Part shown: piece after piece, positions 31,913 to 41,385 of the stretch
How the letters are laid out: each line of letters opens with the position of its first letter
Position numbering within the stretch: position 1 is the first letter of the stretch
Assembly (NCBI GenBank): GCA_019694355.1
Contig: JAIBCB010000006.1
Span: 62,001-126,000 of the forward strand
Length of the DNA: 64,000 nt
Direction: 5' to 3'
From: Pyrinomonadaceae bacterium
GTDB lineage: Bacteria > Acidobacteriota > Blastocatellia > Pyrinomonadales > Pyrinomonadaceae
Position numbers and translations under genes: made by a program
Notes under the pieces: model-generated
The model's input: the letters and a program-made list of their open reading frames with translations, nothing else
Told to the model about the DNA's origin: nothing
Database searches by the model: none

Positions 31913-34900
31913 CTACGCTCCGAAGGCAAGCATCCCCGACTGATCGCGAACGACTGAGAGTTCGCTAACTGCGTTTTCATCGGGCTCGAACAACCATTCA
32001 GGCAGTTCGGCCGATCTTTCTTTGATAAGGGCGTTAGCGTCGCCCTGCGAGTCCGGCAAGAAACTTATGTCGGTTGATGTCGGCGGGTATGAGGCAAGGA
32101 TCAGTTCAAGGCCGATTTGAGGCGACCTTTCGGAAAGGAAGAATCTTTGCTTCCCGTGCTGGACTATATTGACGAGACCTAAGCGACGTAACTCCCGTAT
32201 CTGCTCGAATGTTGAGGGACAAACCTCGGTTAGAAGCTGTCCTTGAAACCGCGTCGTTCGGACTTTGATATCGCCGGTGAGATTTACGGTGTTATTTTCA
32301 AAATCTACGACACGCAAAACTTGAGCGGCGGTAGAAGGGATCTCGGATCGCAATCCGAAATGACGCCTAATGTCGCCGATCCATTCCGACGCGATGTTGA
32401 CCCCGACCAGTCGCGTTCCATCATCGGTCGTCGTCCGTACGATGTTGAGTGCATCACGACTAAGAGTTTTCAGATACTTCCAAATCGGAAGCAATGCTCC
32501 GCTAAGCAAATGAACAGTCCGTTGCTCAAAAGGCGGGATCCTGGCTTCTCCTTCAAACCACCAAGCTTCGGCCTTTGTTTTCGGGACGACTCGGTACTTC
32601 TGATTCAATTCGCTTTCACGAATATATGAGAGGTTGCGGCCTTCCGGTTTGGATAACGAGAACATCTGATATCTTTGCCCCGTCTCAGGATCGGTGTGCG
32701 AGAGCGTGCGGCGAACCGCCACGAATGATCCGTCACGCCGGTCTTGGAAGAACTGATGAACGCCGCCTTCCGACAACTCTATGAATCTCACGGGCTTTGT
32801 AGCCACTTTCAGATCGAGTTTGTAATAGACGGTCTTCGCGGATGTGAGTGCGTCGGAATGCAGAACCTGCGCCGGTTCCGCGATCTTAACCGAAATGGCT
32901 TTGAGGTCTTCCATGCCGTCGTCCAGTTTTCCTTGCTGCTTTAGATATTCGATCGTTTCCAAGAAGGTCATGTAGAAATAGTCAAATAACGCGTTCTGTC
33001 GATCTACTTCGAGCGACAGAAGACGATTCAGAAAGCGAGGGATGTTCGTCTTCTCGCTGTCAGGAACCACTTCGCCATCATCGGTATTTCTAACAAGTCC
33101 CATATCTCGCAGCGCTTGTTTGGCATCGTCGAGGCCCTCGATCTCGCGTCCGCGCATTATGCCGGTGAGCACGACGTTCAGTGCCGAACGACCCTCCGTG
33201 GACTCAAGATTGTACTTATCGAGATTGCCTGCCTTCTCCGCTTTTCTATCACCCTTGGTAAGAGCACCCATGTTCCCAAGTCTGCGGGCAATTGTCGCCG
33301 AGAAGCGCTTCTCACCGCCGAGTTCAGTGAACACAAGCAGATAAACAGGCGGAGCTACTTGACCTGTTCTGTGAGTCCGTCCGAAGTCCTGGATCTGCTT
33401 GTCTGCCGACCACTTCAATTCCGCGGCAATGTGAAGCCGACGTTGTTTGTTGCCAACCTGTTTCCCGGCATGAAGGCTGTCACCGGTCGAAGCGACTTCG
33501 GACATGACTGCTATTCGTTTGTCGCCGTTCTGAAATGAGTTTTTTTCGTGAAGATTGATAAGCTTCGATGGAACTCCGGCTAGCTGGCGGGGGCGATACT
33601 CGAGCGTGCCCGACGCGGTTCGGATCAGACGCTTCTTGCGCCCGGTCATCTCGGCGACATTCTCGACGCCGAAGTAGTTCACAAGTTGATCGAGCGGGTG
33701 CTCCGGAACCTCCAAGACCGAGAGCCTGTCCAGCAGTTCGGCCCTGAGCTGCATAGCGGCCCGACTTTCGACCTGATTGCCGTCAGCGTCATGGACCGGA
33801 ATGTATTCGGTCGTCCCGCTGTGTGGATTTGTGCGTTCCTGAAAGCACGCTGTGGGGAAGCAATTTGATACAAGTCGAGTGAGCGTTTCACGGGGACTGA
33901 AATCCAGGCTGTCGATAGCCTCATCCTGATCGGCAGCCCTTTCGATCTGTTTCTTTGTCTGGCTTTCACCCGTGCCGGTTATCGAGACAACGATCGATTC
34001 TTTTCGAGCAAGCGCTTCTTCGATCTCTCGGATGAGTGTCGGGACCTTGAACGCCGTAATGAGATTTCTGAAGCAGCGCTGGTGCTCGGCCCAAAATTGA
34101 TTGACAGCCTGGGCTCGCGTCGTCTTACCGGAGTTCGTTAGATCAAGAGCTTGATGAATATTCCGAAAAACTTCCTGCCAGCCTTGTGCCATGTTGTCGT
34201 ACATCTGCCGTTGTGCGGGTGTGAGCCAGTGGGTAACTTCACGGAACTCGACTGCCAATCCTGATTCAGGATCTTTTCCCATGCTTAAGTTCCCGCAGAG
34301 ATAGCGGCCCATTGCCTTCAGATCGCGGCACACCATTTCGAGCGCACCAACCCCGCCTGATTCGATCTCTTCGGCGAACTGTTCGAAGCCCAGTGGGAAG
34401 TTCGTACCCTCGCCCCAAAGACCGAGACGAGACATGTATGCAAGGTGCCTCACTTCACCCGCAGACGTTGCGGATGAATATACGATTCTGAGATCGGGAA
34501 ACTTTATCGAATCCTGGATCTCGAGCACCGCCGCGCCGGTCTGCGTTGATTTTCCCCGGTCGTCGGCAAACGCGTGTTTGGCCCTGTGACCTTCGTCGAA
34601 GATCACCACTCCATTACTGCCGAGCCAGCGAGTGAGTTGGTCTATCCGGCGTTTGCCGGATTTGGAACGAGCTATTAGTGATCGGTACGTGCAGAAGACG
34701 ATCCCGTCGCCGAATGCTATTTCACAGTCCGTTGGAAAGTCGTTTATGAGTTTTATCGGCGGAGTAAGACCAAGTCTTGCGAACTCGTCAGACACGGCTT
34801 CGATAAGGTCCGCCTTGACCGAGAACCAGACGGCACGCTTTCGTCCCTGAAACCAGTTATCGAGAACCGCACCAGCAAGAGTCGCCGTTTTCCCGGTCCC

Positions 34901-35272
34901 CGTACCGTCGCCGATGCTGATTCCTGCTCGCGAACCATCGGCGAGTCTTTGTCCGTGAGCCTGTCCAGCGTAGATGATCCTTTCGATCTGCATCGCAGAG
35001 AGCTTTCCGGTTTCCGCCAACTCCGTCGGCAGCGAAGGACGGTAGTGGATCGGCGGGGGCTCGACGTTCGCGAGGCCAGGCGGTTCGACTATAACTCCCG
35101 GATGTCGAGCACCGCCAACGACGTATCGCGGAGTGTAAGCAAGCACCTGATTCTCCGTATCTGGCTCGTTGATTTGGACTGAAACCGCTGTAGCGGCGGG
35201 TGCGCCGACTGACAAGGATACGGGATAAGGCGCGGTTGTTCCTGTCGTCGTGTGACCTTGACTAGATAACAT
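31913..35272 (-). CDS. Strawberry-notch-like superfamily 2 helicase
   Basis: 1119 residues. Helicase motif I is GDGTGTGKTATLAGAV (about 122-137), motif II DEGHRAKH (the DExH-type box of the Strawberry-notch group), motif III SSATSAGE, and motif VI QIQDFGRTHRTGQ in the conserved Strawberry-notch C-terminal block (KQRRLHIAAELKWSADK). Such ATPases on phages and plasmids are often fused to an adenine methylase, as in P1 DarB, which protects incoming DNA from restriction. Here the methylase is a separate gene two loci upstream (36030-36986). No strong ribosome-binding site precedes the ATG. Confidence 0.88.
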   Translation of the reverse strand: MLSSQGHTTTGTTAPYPVSLSVGAPAATAVSVQINEPDTENQVLAYTPRYVVGGARHPGVIVEPPGLANVEPPPIHYRPSLPTELAETGKLSAMQIERIIYAGQAHGQRLADGSRAGISIGDGTGTGKTATLAGAVLDNWFQGRKRAVWFSVKADLIEAVSDEFARLGLTPPIKLINDFPTDCEIAFGDGIVFCTYRSLIARSKSGKRRIDQLTRWLGSNGVVIFDEGHRAKHAFADDRGKSTQTGAAVLEIQDSIKFPDLRIVYSSATSAGEVRHLAYMSRLGLWGEGTNFPLGFEQFAEEIESGGVGALEMVCRDLKAMGRYLCGNLSMGKDPESGLAVEFREVTHWLTPAQRQMYDNMAQGWQEVFRNIHQALDLTNSGKTTRAQAVNQFWAEHQRCFRNLITAFKVPTLIREIEEALARKESIVVSITGTGESQTKKQIERAADQDEAIDSLDFSPRETLTRLVSNCFPTACFQERTNPHSGTTEYIPVHDADGNQVESRAAMQLRAELLDRLSVLEVPEHPLDQLVNYFGVENVAEMTGRKKRLIRTASGTLEYRPRQLAGVPSKLINLHEKNSFQNGDKRIAVMSEVASTGDSLHAGKQVGNKQRRLHIAAELKWSADKQIQDFGRTHRTGQVAPPVYLLVFTELGGEKRFSATIARRLGNMGALTKGDRKAEKAGNLDKYNLESTEGRSALNVVLTGIMRGREIEGLDDAKQALRDMGLVRNTDDGEVVPDSEKTNIPRFLNRLLSLEVDRQNALFDYFYMTFLETIEYLKQQGKLDDGMEDLKAISVKIAEPAQVLHSDALTSAKTVYYKLDLKVATKPVRFIELSEGGVHQFFQDRRDGSFVAVRRTLSHTDPETGQRYQMFSLSKPEGRNLSYIRESELNQKYRVVPKTKAEAWWFEGEARIPPFEQRTVHLLSGALLPIWKYLKTLSRDALNIVRTTTDDGTRLVGVNIASEWIGDIRRHFGLRSEIPSTAAQVLRVVDFENNTVNLTGDIKVRTTRFQGQLLTEVCPSTFEQIRELRRLGLVNIVQHGKQRFFLSERSPQIGLELILASYPPTSTDISFLPDSQGDANALIKERSAELPEWLFEPDENAVSELSVVRDQSGMLAFGA

Positions 35273-35328
35273 CTGTTTTGTTGATCCGTTAGTTTTAGCG
35301 AAGGATTAGTGATTGATTTGAGGCGGCG

Positions 35329-36027
35329 TTAATCAACATCGTAGCCAATGAAGTTATCGTCGTTGATGAGCAGGTAATAGTAGCCGTTGCCGCAACCTGC
35401 GTACTCCAGTGATAAGAAACCGCGAAAGTCTCCCGTCTCGACGTTGAGATCGGTTTCGATCGAGATGTCGTATCCAGCGAACTTTGCCCAGCGCCCTGTG
35501 ATGAAGTGTCCTGCCGACTTGTTCACGATAGATTCGCGAAGCCGCTCGACCTCAGCCGGGTACTTCTTCGCGATCCGGTTCAGCGAGATGACCTTGCCGT
35601 CGATATTTGTGCCCGGCGTGATGTGCAGTTCGTACAAAGTCTTCGGTCGCCATTCCTTATCCTTCTCCCGTGAACTTGGCGCGACAACGTCTTTACTCCA
35701 CACGTCGAACTCCGGAAGCGAAACGCAGTCGCGAATAAAATGATTCGTAAAACTTGCCTCGCCTGCCATCCGCTTGTATTTTTCGATGAGTCGATATTCC
35801 TTCCTAAGTTTCTCTTCGCCGGTAGGTGTAACGGTGGGATTTAAGAATTGTTCGTAGCGTGCAAGGTCGGATTCGGAAACATAGTATCCGCGTCGGCTGC
35901 TCCGCGCTTTGAACCGGCACAGACTGCCGCCATCCGAGATAAAAAACCGGTCTTTCTTGCCGTTAGTATCAACGGCGCCGATGATCGAGCCGTTTTTGAC
36001 GGCTTCGTGAAGTTCCTGATAGTTCAT
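35329..36027 (-). CDS. Hypothetical protein, 232 aa
   Basis: I do not recognise the family. The protein looks soluble, with a beta-rich N-terminal part (GKKDRFFISDGGSLCRFKAR), a charged helical middle and a beta-rich C-terminus (GFLSLEYAGCGNGYYYLLIN). It lies between the helicase and the separate methylase, 2 bp from the latter's stop, so all three are probably co-expressed. A role in DNA protection or transfer is suggested only by this position. Confidence 0.72.
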   Translation of the reverse strand: MNYQELHEAVKNGSIIGAVDTNGKKDRFFISDGGSLCRFKARSSRRGYYVSESDLARYEQFLNPTVTPTGEEKLRKEYRLIEKYKRMAGEASFTNHFIRDCVSLPEFDVWSKDVVAPSSREKDKEWRPKTLYELHITPGTNIDGKVISLNRIAKKYPAEVERLRESIVNKSAGHFITGRWAKFAGYDISIETDLNVETGDFRGFLSLEYAGCGNGYYYLLINDDNFIGYDVD

Positions 36028-36029
36028 AT

Positions 36030-36986
36030 CTACTCGGATTGGATCGCCGTGAAAGCGTCCTCGATGGTGTCGAAACTCCGATGAGGGTGAGAGAGAAAAT
36101 TACCGCTGGTCTCATTGCCTAAGGACTTGCGACCGAGGATCAAAGTAACGCCGACCGTTGTGCCGTTGCGGTAATACTCCCGACCCGGGAGGCTGATAGA
36201 TCTCGCAACTCGAATCCCGGGCGAGAGTGAATCCCAAAACCGCTTCCCCGAAACACTATCAGGCGATCCGCCTTCGCCGAGAATGACGGCGAACCGTCCC
36301 CCGTTTGCGAGACGGCGAAGTGCGGACTCGACATGTCGAAAACCGAATTTGGTCTGATTTCGTTCGACGCGGCCGCCGCTTGAAGAAAATGGCGGATTCA
36401 TTAACACAACATTCGGAGCTATTTCATCTACTAAAAAGTCATCGATGAGCTCGGCATCATACTCGGTTGGATCGAATCCCAGAAGACTCGCAAGCTGCCG
36501 TCTTCTTGGATCTATTTCATTCGTGAATACTGTCGCTCCCGCCGCCTGAGCCCAAACTGCAAGACTGCCGGTTCCGCACGAAGGTTCGAGGACGGTATCT
36601 TCCTCGCGCAGGCTCAAAAGATATGCAGCCAGATATGCGATCGGAGCCGGTGTGGAAAACTGTTGATAGGTTAGCTGAGCTTCACTCCTCCACGATTGCG
36701 TCGGCAGACTTAGTTGCAGCGGTCGGAGAATCTTGGTGCAACCGATGCCTGGATCGCCAGAGGATAAGAGTTGCTTTCCGTACTTTGTCGCTATGAGATA
36801 GTTGAGCGCCGTTTCTGCGATCTCATGCCACAAGTGCGGGTCGGTCGCCAGAGCATCGACTCCGGACTCACAACAGATTGTCAGTAGCTCACGATTACTT
36901 AACTTTCTTCCCGAATCGATGATCGCTCCGATCTGTTCGATCAGGCCGGGGAAATTACTTGAGAGTTCGTCGGACTCGCACATCAT
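36030..36986 (-). CDS. N6-adenine-specific DNA methyltransferase
   Basis: 318 residues. SAM-binding motif I is VLEPSCGTGSLAVWA (about 139-153); FTNEIDPRRRQLASLLGF is motif II; the catalytic NPPFSSS is at N197. YQQFSTPAPIAYLAAYLL just before motif I is typical of methylases joined to Strawberry-notch helicases in DarB-like antirestriction proteins. The N-terminal 100 residues are helical. It precedes, in one direction, the 232-residue unknown and the helicase, giving a split arrangement of a usually fused pair. Confidence 0.9.
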   Translation of the reverse strand: MMCESDELSSNFPGLIEQIGAIIDSGRKLSNRELLTICCESGVDALATDPHLWHEIAETALNYLIATKYGKQLLSSGDPGIGCTKILRPLQLSLPTQSWRSEAQLTYQQFSTPAPIAYLAAYLLSLREEDTVLEPSCGTGSLAVWAQAAGATVFTNEIDPRRRQLASLLGFDPTEYDAELIDDFLVDEIAPNVVLMNPPFSSSGGRVERNQTKFGFRHVESALRRLANGGRFAVILGEGGSPDSVSGKRFWDSLSPGIRVARSISLPGREYYRNGTTVGVTLILGRKSLGNETSGNFLSHPHRSFDTIEDAFTAIQSE

Positions 36987-37013
36987 ACCTTCCGCCAGCC
37001 GCTTCTTTATTGC

Positions 37014-38162
37014 CTATGCAGGAGATAGTTGATGGTTCGCCTGTTCCAAACATTCCGGAGCGAGATACTTGAGCCATTCGGCCAATGTGAGATATTCAAG
37101 AGGAACTCGGGTAAGCAGTGCATCGTCTAGGCCCTTAATGCGTTTATCCCAAGTTACGATCCGAATGTCTTCGTTGTAGCCAAACGAAGCCTGGTCCGAG
37201 ACGCGGAGTTGGACAAGAGCCGAGAGCGCTCGCGCCACATGCGGATTTGTGAAGCTGTCGTTATCGAATGCTATATCGAGTGCCTTTCCCCGCGCGGTCG
37301 CAACGATCTCGTGATGGGATGTTGCCACGCCGCTGTTTCCGACAACGTACTTGTCAGGAAGAAATCGTTGAGCCGTTGCAGCTTTCAGTGCCCCCTCGGT
37401 AACCAGTACGGACCTTTTTGACCGCAGACTCGGCGCCGCGTGATGCAATGGAGCACCGGGACCACACCCGTCTTTTTCCTTCGAAGAAGAAAGCCAAACA
37501 TAACGCCCGGACTTGTTGGGGATATACCGCATGAATCGTATCTGGCAGGCTCGTATCAATCCGTCAGGTCCGATAAACGGTATGAGCATCAGCTCATCGA
37601 ACGAGTCTTGCTCACTCCAGAGGCGCCATCGACCCCCGGCATCTCTCCAAAACCCCGGCACTCCTTCCAAGCATCGAATTCCTTCCTTTGTTAGTGCTTC
37701 GGCCAATCGCTCGACCAATACCCGCCGCTCATTGACAAGTCTCGGGAGACTTCCATACAGATTTAGGTCTTGTATACCCCTTTCAAACAAACCGCCTCGG
37801 CCATTCACGATCTCGTAGTTGGAGGACGCCGGATACAGTTCGATCAGCTTTCGGTACACCGTGTCTATTACCGCAGACGGTGCGATCGATTTCGAGATCT
37901 TGATCCTCTTCCGTCCAGTGGATCTCCGGGAGTTTCGTTCGAGACTGAAATCAAAACCTGAGCGGGAATCACCGTTATAATAGACTCCCCATCCATACCG
38001 GCTGATCCGATCCGCATTTAATGTGGTGCGCGCGCAGAATGAGATTGCTTCGGTGGCGGTCGTGCTGCACCAGTCAGGCTTTCCGCAGATGCCGCACGGG
38101 CGCTTTTTTGTTACTCGCCTGTATCCCGTTCCGGTCATCCTCGCATTCCTTCCTGCTGCCAT
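37014..38162 (-). CDS. Toprim (DUF3854-like) primase-type protein
   Basis: 382 residues. An N-terminal zinc-binding region (CGICGKPDWC ... ISFCAR, about 23-44) is followed by a linker and a Toprim core at about 240-330: RSVLVTEGALKAATAQRF with the catalytic Glu, a central strand, and DIAFDNDSFTNPHV with the DxD metal site. This matches plasmid-type proteins with DUF3854/Toprim domains used in replication priming. It diverges from the AbiE pair and precedes the methylase gene. It could prime replication of the element or its transferred strand. Confidence 0.78.
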   Translation of the reverse strand: MAAGRNARMTGTGYRRVTKKRPCGICGKPDWCSTTATEAISFCARTTLNADRISRYGWGVYYNGDSRSGFDFSLERNSRRSTGRKRIKISKSIAPSAVIDTVYRKLIELYPASSNYEIVNGRGGLFERGIQDLNLYGSLPRLVNERRVLVERLAEALTKEGIRCLEGVPGFWRDAGGRWRLWSEQDSFDELMLIPFIGPDGLIRACQIRFMRYIPNKSGRYVWLSSSKEKDGCGPGAPLHHAAPSLRSKRSVLVTEGALKAATAQRFLPDKYVVGNSGVATSHHEIVATARGKALDIAFDNDSFTNPHVARALSALVQLRVSDQASFGYNEDIRIVTWDKRIKGLDDALLTRVPLEYLTLAEWLKYLAPECLEQANHQLSPA

Positions 38163-38326
38163 GCCTGCCGCTTGTTTATCCTTCGATATAACAATGCTGA
38201 TTTCGAAGAATGGACTACACCTCTATTTTGAAAAGGTCGGATAAAATACTCATCAGATATTGGGATCGTATGCAGGTTCTATCCACAGTGGAGACGGTTT
38301 CGAACATAGATGAAGATCGTTGCTTT

Positions 38327-38369
38327 GGTGCAATGCGACACTTTAAGTGGACAAATGCCGCTTTGCACC
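38327..38369. promoter_or_regulatory. Dyads upstream of abiE genes
   Basis: The palindrome CACTT-T-AAGTG (38339-38349) lies between the arms GGTGCAA (38327-38333) and TTGCACC (38363-38369), shortly before the AbiEi start. AbiEi antitoxins are known to bind inverted repeats and repress their own operon, so this is a candidate operator. Confidence 0.4.
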
Positions 38370-38382
38370 GTATTCTTGAAGT

Positions 38383-38955
38383 GTGGATAGGCGTCAGGAA
38401 TCAGCTATCAAAAAAAGCGGCATCTTTACTCTTGCCCGTGGCAAAGAGATCGGGCTGAGTCAGCAGGACATATCAAGACTTGTCGCCGCCAAAGATCTCA
38501 AACGGGTTAGCCGAGGGATCTACGTTCACCCTGATGCAAAACTTGATCAGGATGCAGGTTTTCAAATTGCGTTCGCGCGTCTTGGCCCTGATGCAGCGAT
38601 CGGCGGCCTCTCCGCTCTCCTCCACTATAATCTTGCTGAACAGGTCCCGGGCGAGGTCTGGGTGCTTGTTCCTCCACGGAAGAAAACAAGAGTACGCGGT
38701 TATAAACTCATCCGAACAAAAACTCGACTCGACAAAGAGATCGTGGATGAAAAAGGCTATCGGATCGCAACGATCGAAAGAGCCGTACTTGAAGGGCTGA
38801 AATACATCACAAAGATCGGAGAAAGAACAGCCATTAAAGCCGCAAGAAAATCCCTCGTCAACAGACAAACGACTGAGATGAAGCTTGCGAAAGCTGCAAA
38901 GGAACTTGGACTTGAATCGGTGCTTGCCAAGTATCTGGAGGTCATTACTCCGTGA
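38383..38955 (+). CDS. abiEi: AbiEi-type antitoxin (type IV toxin-antitoxin)
   Basis: 190 residues from a GTG start. The N-terminal winged-helix region (GIFTLARGKEIGLSQQDISR, then DLKRVSRGIYVHPDA) and the following AFARLGPDAAIGGLSALLH are characteristic of AbiEi antitoxins; the C-terminal domain contains KGYRIATIERAVLEGL. In type IV systems the antitoxin does not bind its toxin but counters its action and represses the operon through the winged helix. It overlaps the toxin start (GTGA). Confidence 0.88.
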   Translation: MDRRQESAIKKSGIFTLARGKEIGLSQQDISRLVAAKDLKRVSRGIYVHPDAKLDQDAGFQIAFARLGPDAAIGGLSALLHYNLAEQVPGEVWVLVPPRKKTRVRGYKLIRTKTRLDKEIVDEKGYRIATIERAVLEGLKYITKIGERTAIKAARKSLVNRQTTEMKLAKAAKELGLESVLAKYLEVITP

Positions 38956-39797
38956 CCTCAAAAGCCAAAGGACATTCGGTCAGACAAAAGCTAGTCAATC
39001 TAAGTCATGATCTCGGTATCCCTTATCAGAACCTTGAAACCGCTTTCATGCTCGAAAGGCTGGTCGCGAGATTGGTTGCGGACGAGACTCTCCACAAGCA
39101 CCTAATCTTCAAGGGCGGGTTCGTGGGCCTAAGAGTTTACGACTCGCTCCGATATACAGTTGACGTTGACGCTCTCGTCGTTAAAGCAGACGTTAGCACC
39201 ACACTGGAACAGGCGAGAAAAAGAGTCGAGTCTGATCTGGACGACGGAGTTTGGTTCCGCTTTGAGGATCAGGTCGATCTTGCTACCCAAGGTGAGTATG
39301 GCGGCATTCGACAAGTTTATCGTGCCGGGATCGGCGAGGTTCTAAAGAACCTCAAAAAGGCAAGGATTGTTCATTTTGATATCGGGATCGGCGATCCTGT
39401 TACGCCCGGCCCACTCAAGGTCGAAACGCCTTCACTGGTTTCACCGAATGATGGGCTTAGTTGGTCCGTTTACCCGATCGAGACGATAATTGCCGAAAAA
39501 CTTCATGCACTGATCGCTCGCGGGAGCATCAACTCCAGGTCAAAAGATGTTTACGACCTTGCTGCCTTTTTGCCAAAGGCCGATGCAAAAGTGTTGGGCA
39601 AGGCATTAAAACGCTGCTTTGATCACCGCTCAACCGAGCTACCGCAAAACCTTGCCGCGACACTGAGAGCGATAGACACAAAGAGTCTCGAACGCGGCTG
39701 GATAAGTGCGACCGCTTCCATTCCGAACAGGCCGGAATTTGAGACAACATTCGAGACTGTTGTCGGACTGATCGGTGAAATGGTAGGGTCGCTTTAA
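38952..39797 (+). CDS. abiEii: AbiEii-type nucleotidyltransferase toxin
   Basis: 281 residues from a GTG that overlaps the antitoxin stop. The nucleotidyltransferase signature is IFKGGFVGLRVYD followed by YTVDVDALVV, with D71 and D73 as metal-binding acids; later IETIIAEKLHALIARG and RSKDVYDLAAFL match AbiEii/MenT-type toxins. Such toxins transfer nucleotides to RNA or tRNA ends and slow growth, giving phage abortive infection or element stability. Here it probably stabilises the ICE. Confidence 0.9.
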   Translation: MTSKAKGHSVRQKLVNLSHDLGIPYQNLETAFMLERLVARLVADETLHKHLIFKGGFVGLRVYDSLRYTVDVDALVVKADVSTTLEQARKRVESDLDDGVWFRFEDQVDLATQGEYGGIRQVYRAGIGEVLKNLKKARIVHFDIGIGDPVTPGPLKVETPSLVSPNDGLSWSVYPIETIIAEKLHALIARGSINSRSKDVYDLAAFLPKADAKVLGKALKRCFDHRSTELPQNLAATLRAIDTKSLERGWISATASIPNRPEFETTFETVVGLIGEMVGSL

Positions 39798-39981
39798 GAC
39801 TGAGAACCATGAATACCCCCTACTCTTCGTCGTGGATCTCGCAAATAATATCCACTAGACGGATCTCCAATATCCGCGTGGATTTGGCGTCTGCATCCGG
39901 GGAGAAACACATCGCCGTGACTATTCTCTTGATGCGTAGGCCTTTGTTATTTGGTTAAACTTTTTGTTTTTTCGAAGTGTC

Positions 39982-40599
39982 TCAACAGCGACAATCGTCG
40001 CAGGTTTTGCCGCGAAGGGCTTCGATGCCTTCTTTGGCGATGATCGGAACCATGACGAGGGCGGCGACGGGATCGGCCCACCACCAGCCAAATAGGGCGT
40101 TGAGAATTAGACCGACAAGAAGGATCGCGGATAAGTACGCACATAGATCGGTCTGGCGGGAGTCGGCGACCATTGCGTTGCTACCCAACTCGCGGGCGAC
40201 GTTGCGTTTGGCTCGTGCGAGCAACGGCATCACTACGAGCGAGAGGGCGGCGACAGCGATGCCGACGTGGGTTGTTTCGGGGGCTTCGCGATAGGCGAGA
40301 GACTTGACGGCCTCGAAAGCAACATAAGCAGCAAGGGCTATAAAGCTGACACCAACGAGCCGCAAGGCAAGCCTCTCGCGATGTTCACCTGACGCAAGCC
40401 GCCAAAGGATGATCGCGCCTGACGAAACCTCGATTACCGAATCGACGCCGAAACCGACGAGCGCGATGCTTCCGGCAGCGATGCCTGAACCGATGGCTAT
40501 GATGCCTTCAAGCGAGTTCCAAATGATCGTGAGTACGGCGAGATTGCGTCCTCGTCGAACTGGCTTGGTATCGGTCGGATTTAAGAGGTCGGCATTCAC
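39982..40599 (-). CDS. Short cation-diffusion-type membrane transporter
   Basis: 205 residues with about six transmembrane helices. LVGFGVDSVIEVSSGAIILW holds the CDF-type Asp site and NALFGWWWADPVAALVMVP a second conserved Asp. The cytoplasmic C-terminal domain of full CDF exporters is absent; the protein ends in a Cys cluster, CDDCRC. It probably exports a divalent metal. It overlaps the 52-residue membrane gene by 4 bp and is the last gene of the MerR-led operon. Confidence 0.8.
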   Translation of the reverse strand: MNADLLNPTDTKPVRRGRNLAVLTIIWNSLEGIIAIGSGIAAGSIALVGFGVDSVIEVSSGAIILWRLASGEHRERLALRLVGVSFIALAAYVAFEAVKSLAYREAPETTHVGIAVAALSLVVMPLLARAKRNVARELGSNAMVADSRQTDLCAYLSAILLVGLILNALFGWWWADPVAALVMVPIIAKEGIEALRGKTCDDCRC

Positions 40600-40754
40600 T
40601 TCGCGTCTTTGATTTGATGATCTTGTCTTGCGGATTCGCGACGAGCAAAGAATCTTGCGATAAGTAAAAGCAACCCGCCGACAAGAAGCGCACCGGCTAT
40701 GAACAAGATAAACGGGTGTTCGGTTAAAACATGGAGAGAGTTAGTTTCCTGCAT
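40596..40754 (-). CDS. Small single-pass membrane protein
   Basis: 52 residues from the ATG at 40754. One transmembrane helix (FILFIAGALLVGGLLLLIARFF) is followed by a short charged tail. No family is recognised. Overlap with the transporter gene suggests it is translated with it and may be an accessory subunit. A longer upstream frame has no transporter-like features. Confidence 0.5.
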   Translation of the reverse strand: MQETNSLHVLTEHPFILFIAGALLVGGLLLLIARFFARRESARQDHQIKDAK

Positions 40755-41049
40755 CGTCTTTAGATTTGATGAGAATTTGTTGTAGATCGGTTGGTATCGG
40801 CATCGACTTGAAAAACCAAACATTCGTGCCACTGGTGTTTCCCGAAGGGTAAATACAGAACGGCGTTTTCGTCGATGCACCGACGATTCTGATGACCTGA
40901 CCGAACAATTCTCAAAGCCTCCTCTATCGCCCGTTTCGGACAACAATAAAAGTCAAAAGTGGCTATCCGAAGTTAAAATTTATTTGGTCGTCGGAACAAC
41001 TGAAATTTAGAACTTTTTGACACGAAAGATCAAGTTGGTTCGTCACGCG

Positions 41050-41385
41050 CTACTTGGGATCGATAATGAACGAGTAAATCGTCGTTACGGCGAAGAGAAT
41101 TGCGCCGAGGAAAACTTGCGGTTGGCGCATCATGTAAGCGGCTATGAGGAATCCGGCAAGGAAAACGACGTTTGTGATCAGGGCCATCGTCCAGATAACC
41201 GTGTCTTTGCCGCCGTCACGAAGCATTGCTATGTTCACAAACCCTGCAAGAATGATGGCGAAGCCGGTTCCAATGAACCAGGCAGCATCGAACGACAGGC
41301 CGTGAAAATTGACGAACGTAAAAGCGCAGTGCAGCAGACCGAGCGCGACTATCAGAATGCTTGCGATGGCTTGAATCGTTCTCAT
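41050..41385 (-). CDS. Four-helix membrane protein of the metal operon
   Basis: 111 residues with four predicted transmembrane helices (IQAIASILIVALGLLHCAF; FIGTGFAIILAGFVNIAML; MALITNVVFLAGFLIAAYM; VFLGAILFAVTTIYSFII). No family name is recalled. Its start overlaps the stop of the selenoprotein candidate by 4 bp, so the two are translated together and may form a membrane redox pair. Confidence 0.65.
   Translation of the reverse strand: MRTIQAIASILIVALGLLHCAFTFVNFHGLSFDAAWFIGTGFAIILAGFVNIAMLRDGGKDTVIWTMALITNVVFLAGFLIAAYMMRQPQVFLGAILFAVTTIYSFIIDPK

Noticed and set aside
38327..38369. RNA pseudoknot regulator before abiE
   Set aside because: Interleaved repeats could pair that way, but a protein-binding operator is the simpler reading for AbiEi.
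39809..39958. A 49-codon frame after abiEii
   Set aside because: No ribosome-binding site, no recognisable features, and atypical composition; probably chance.
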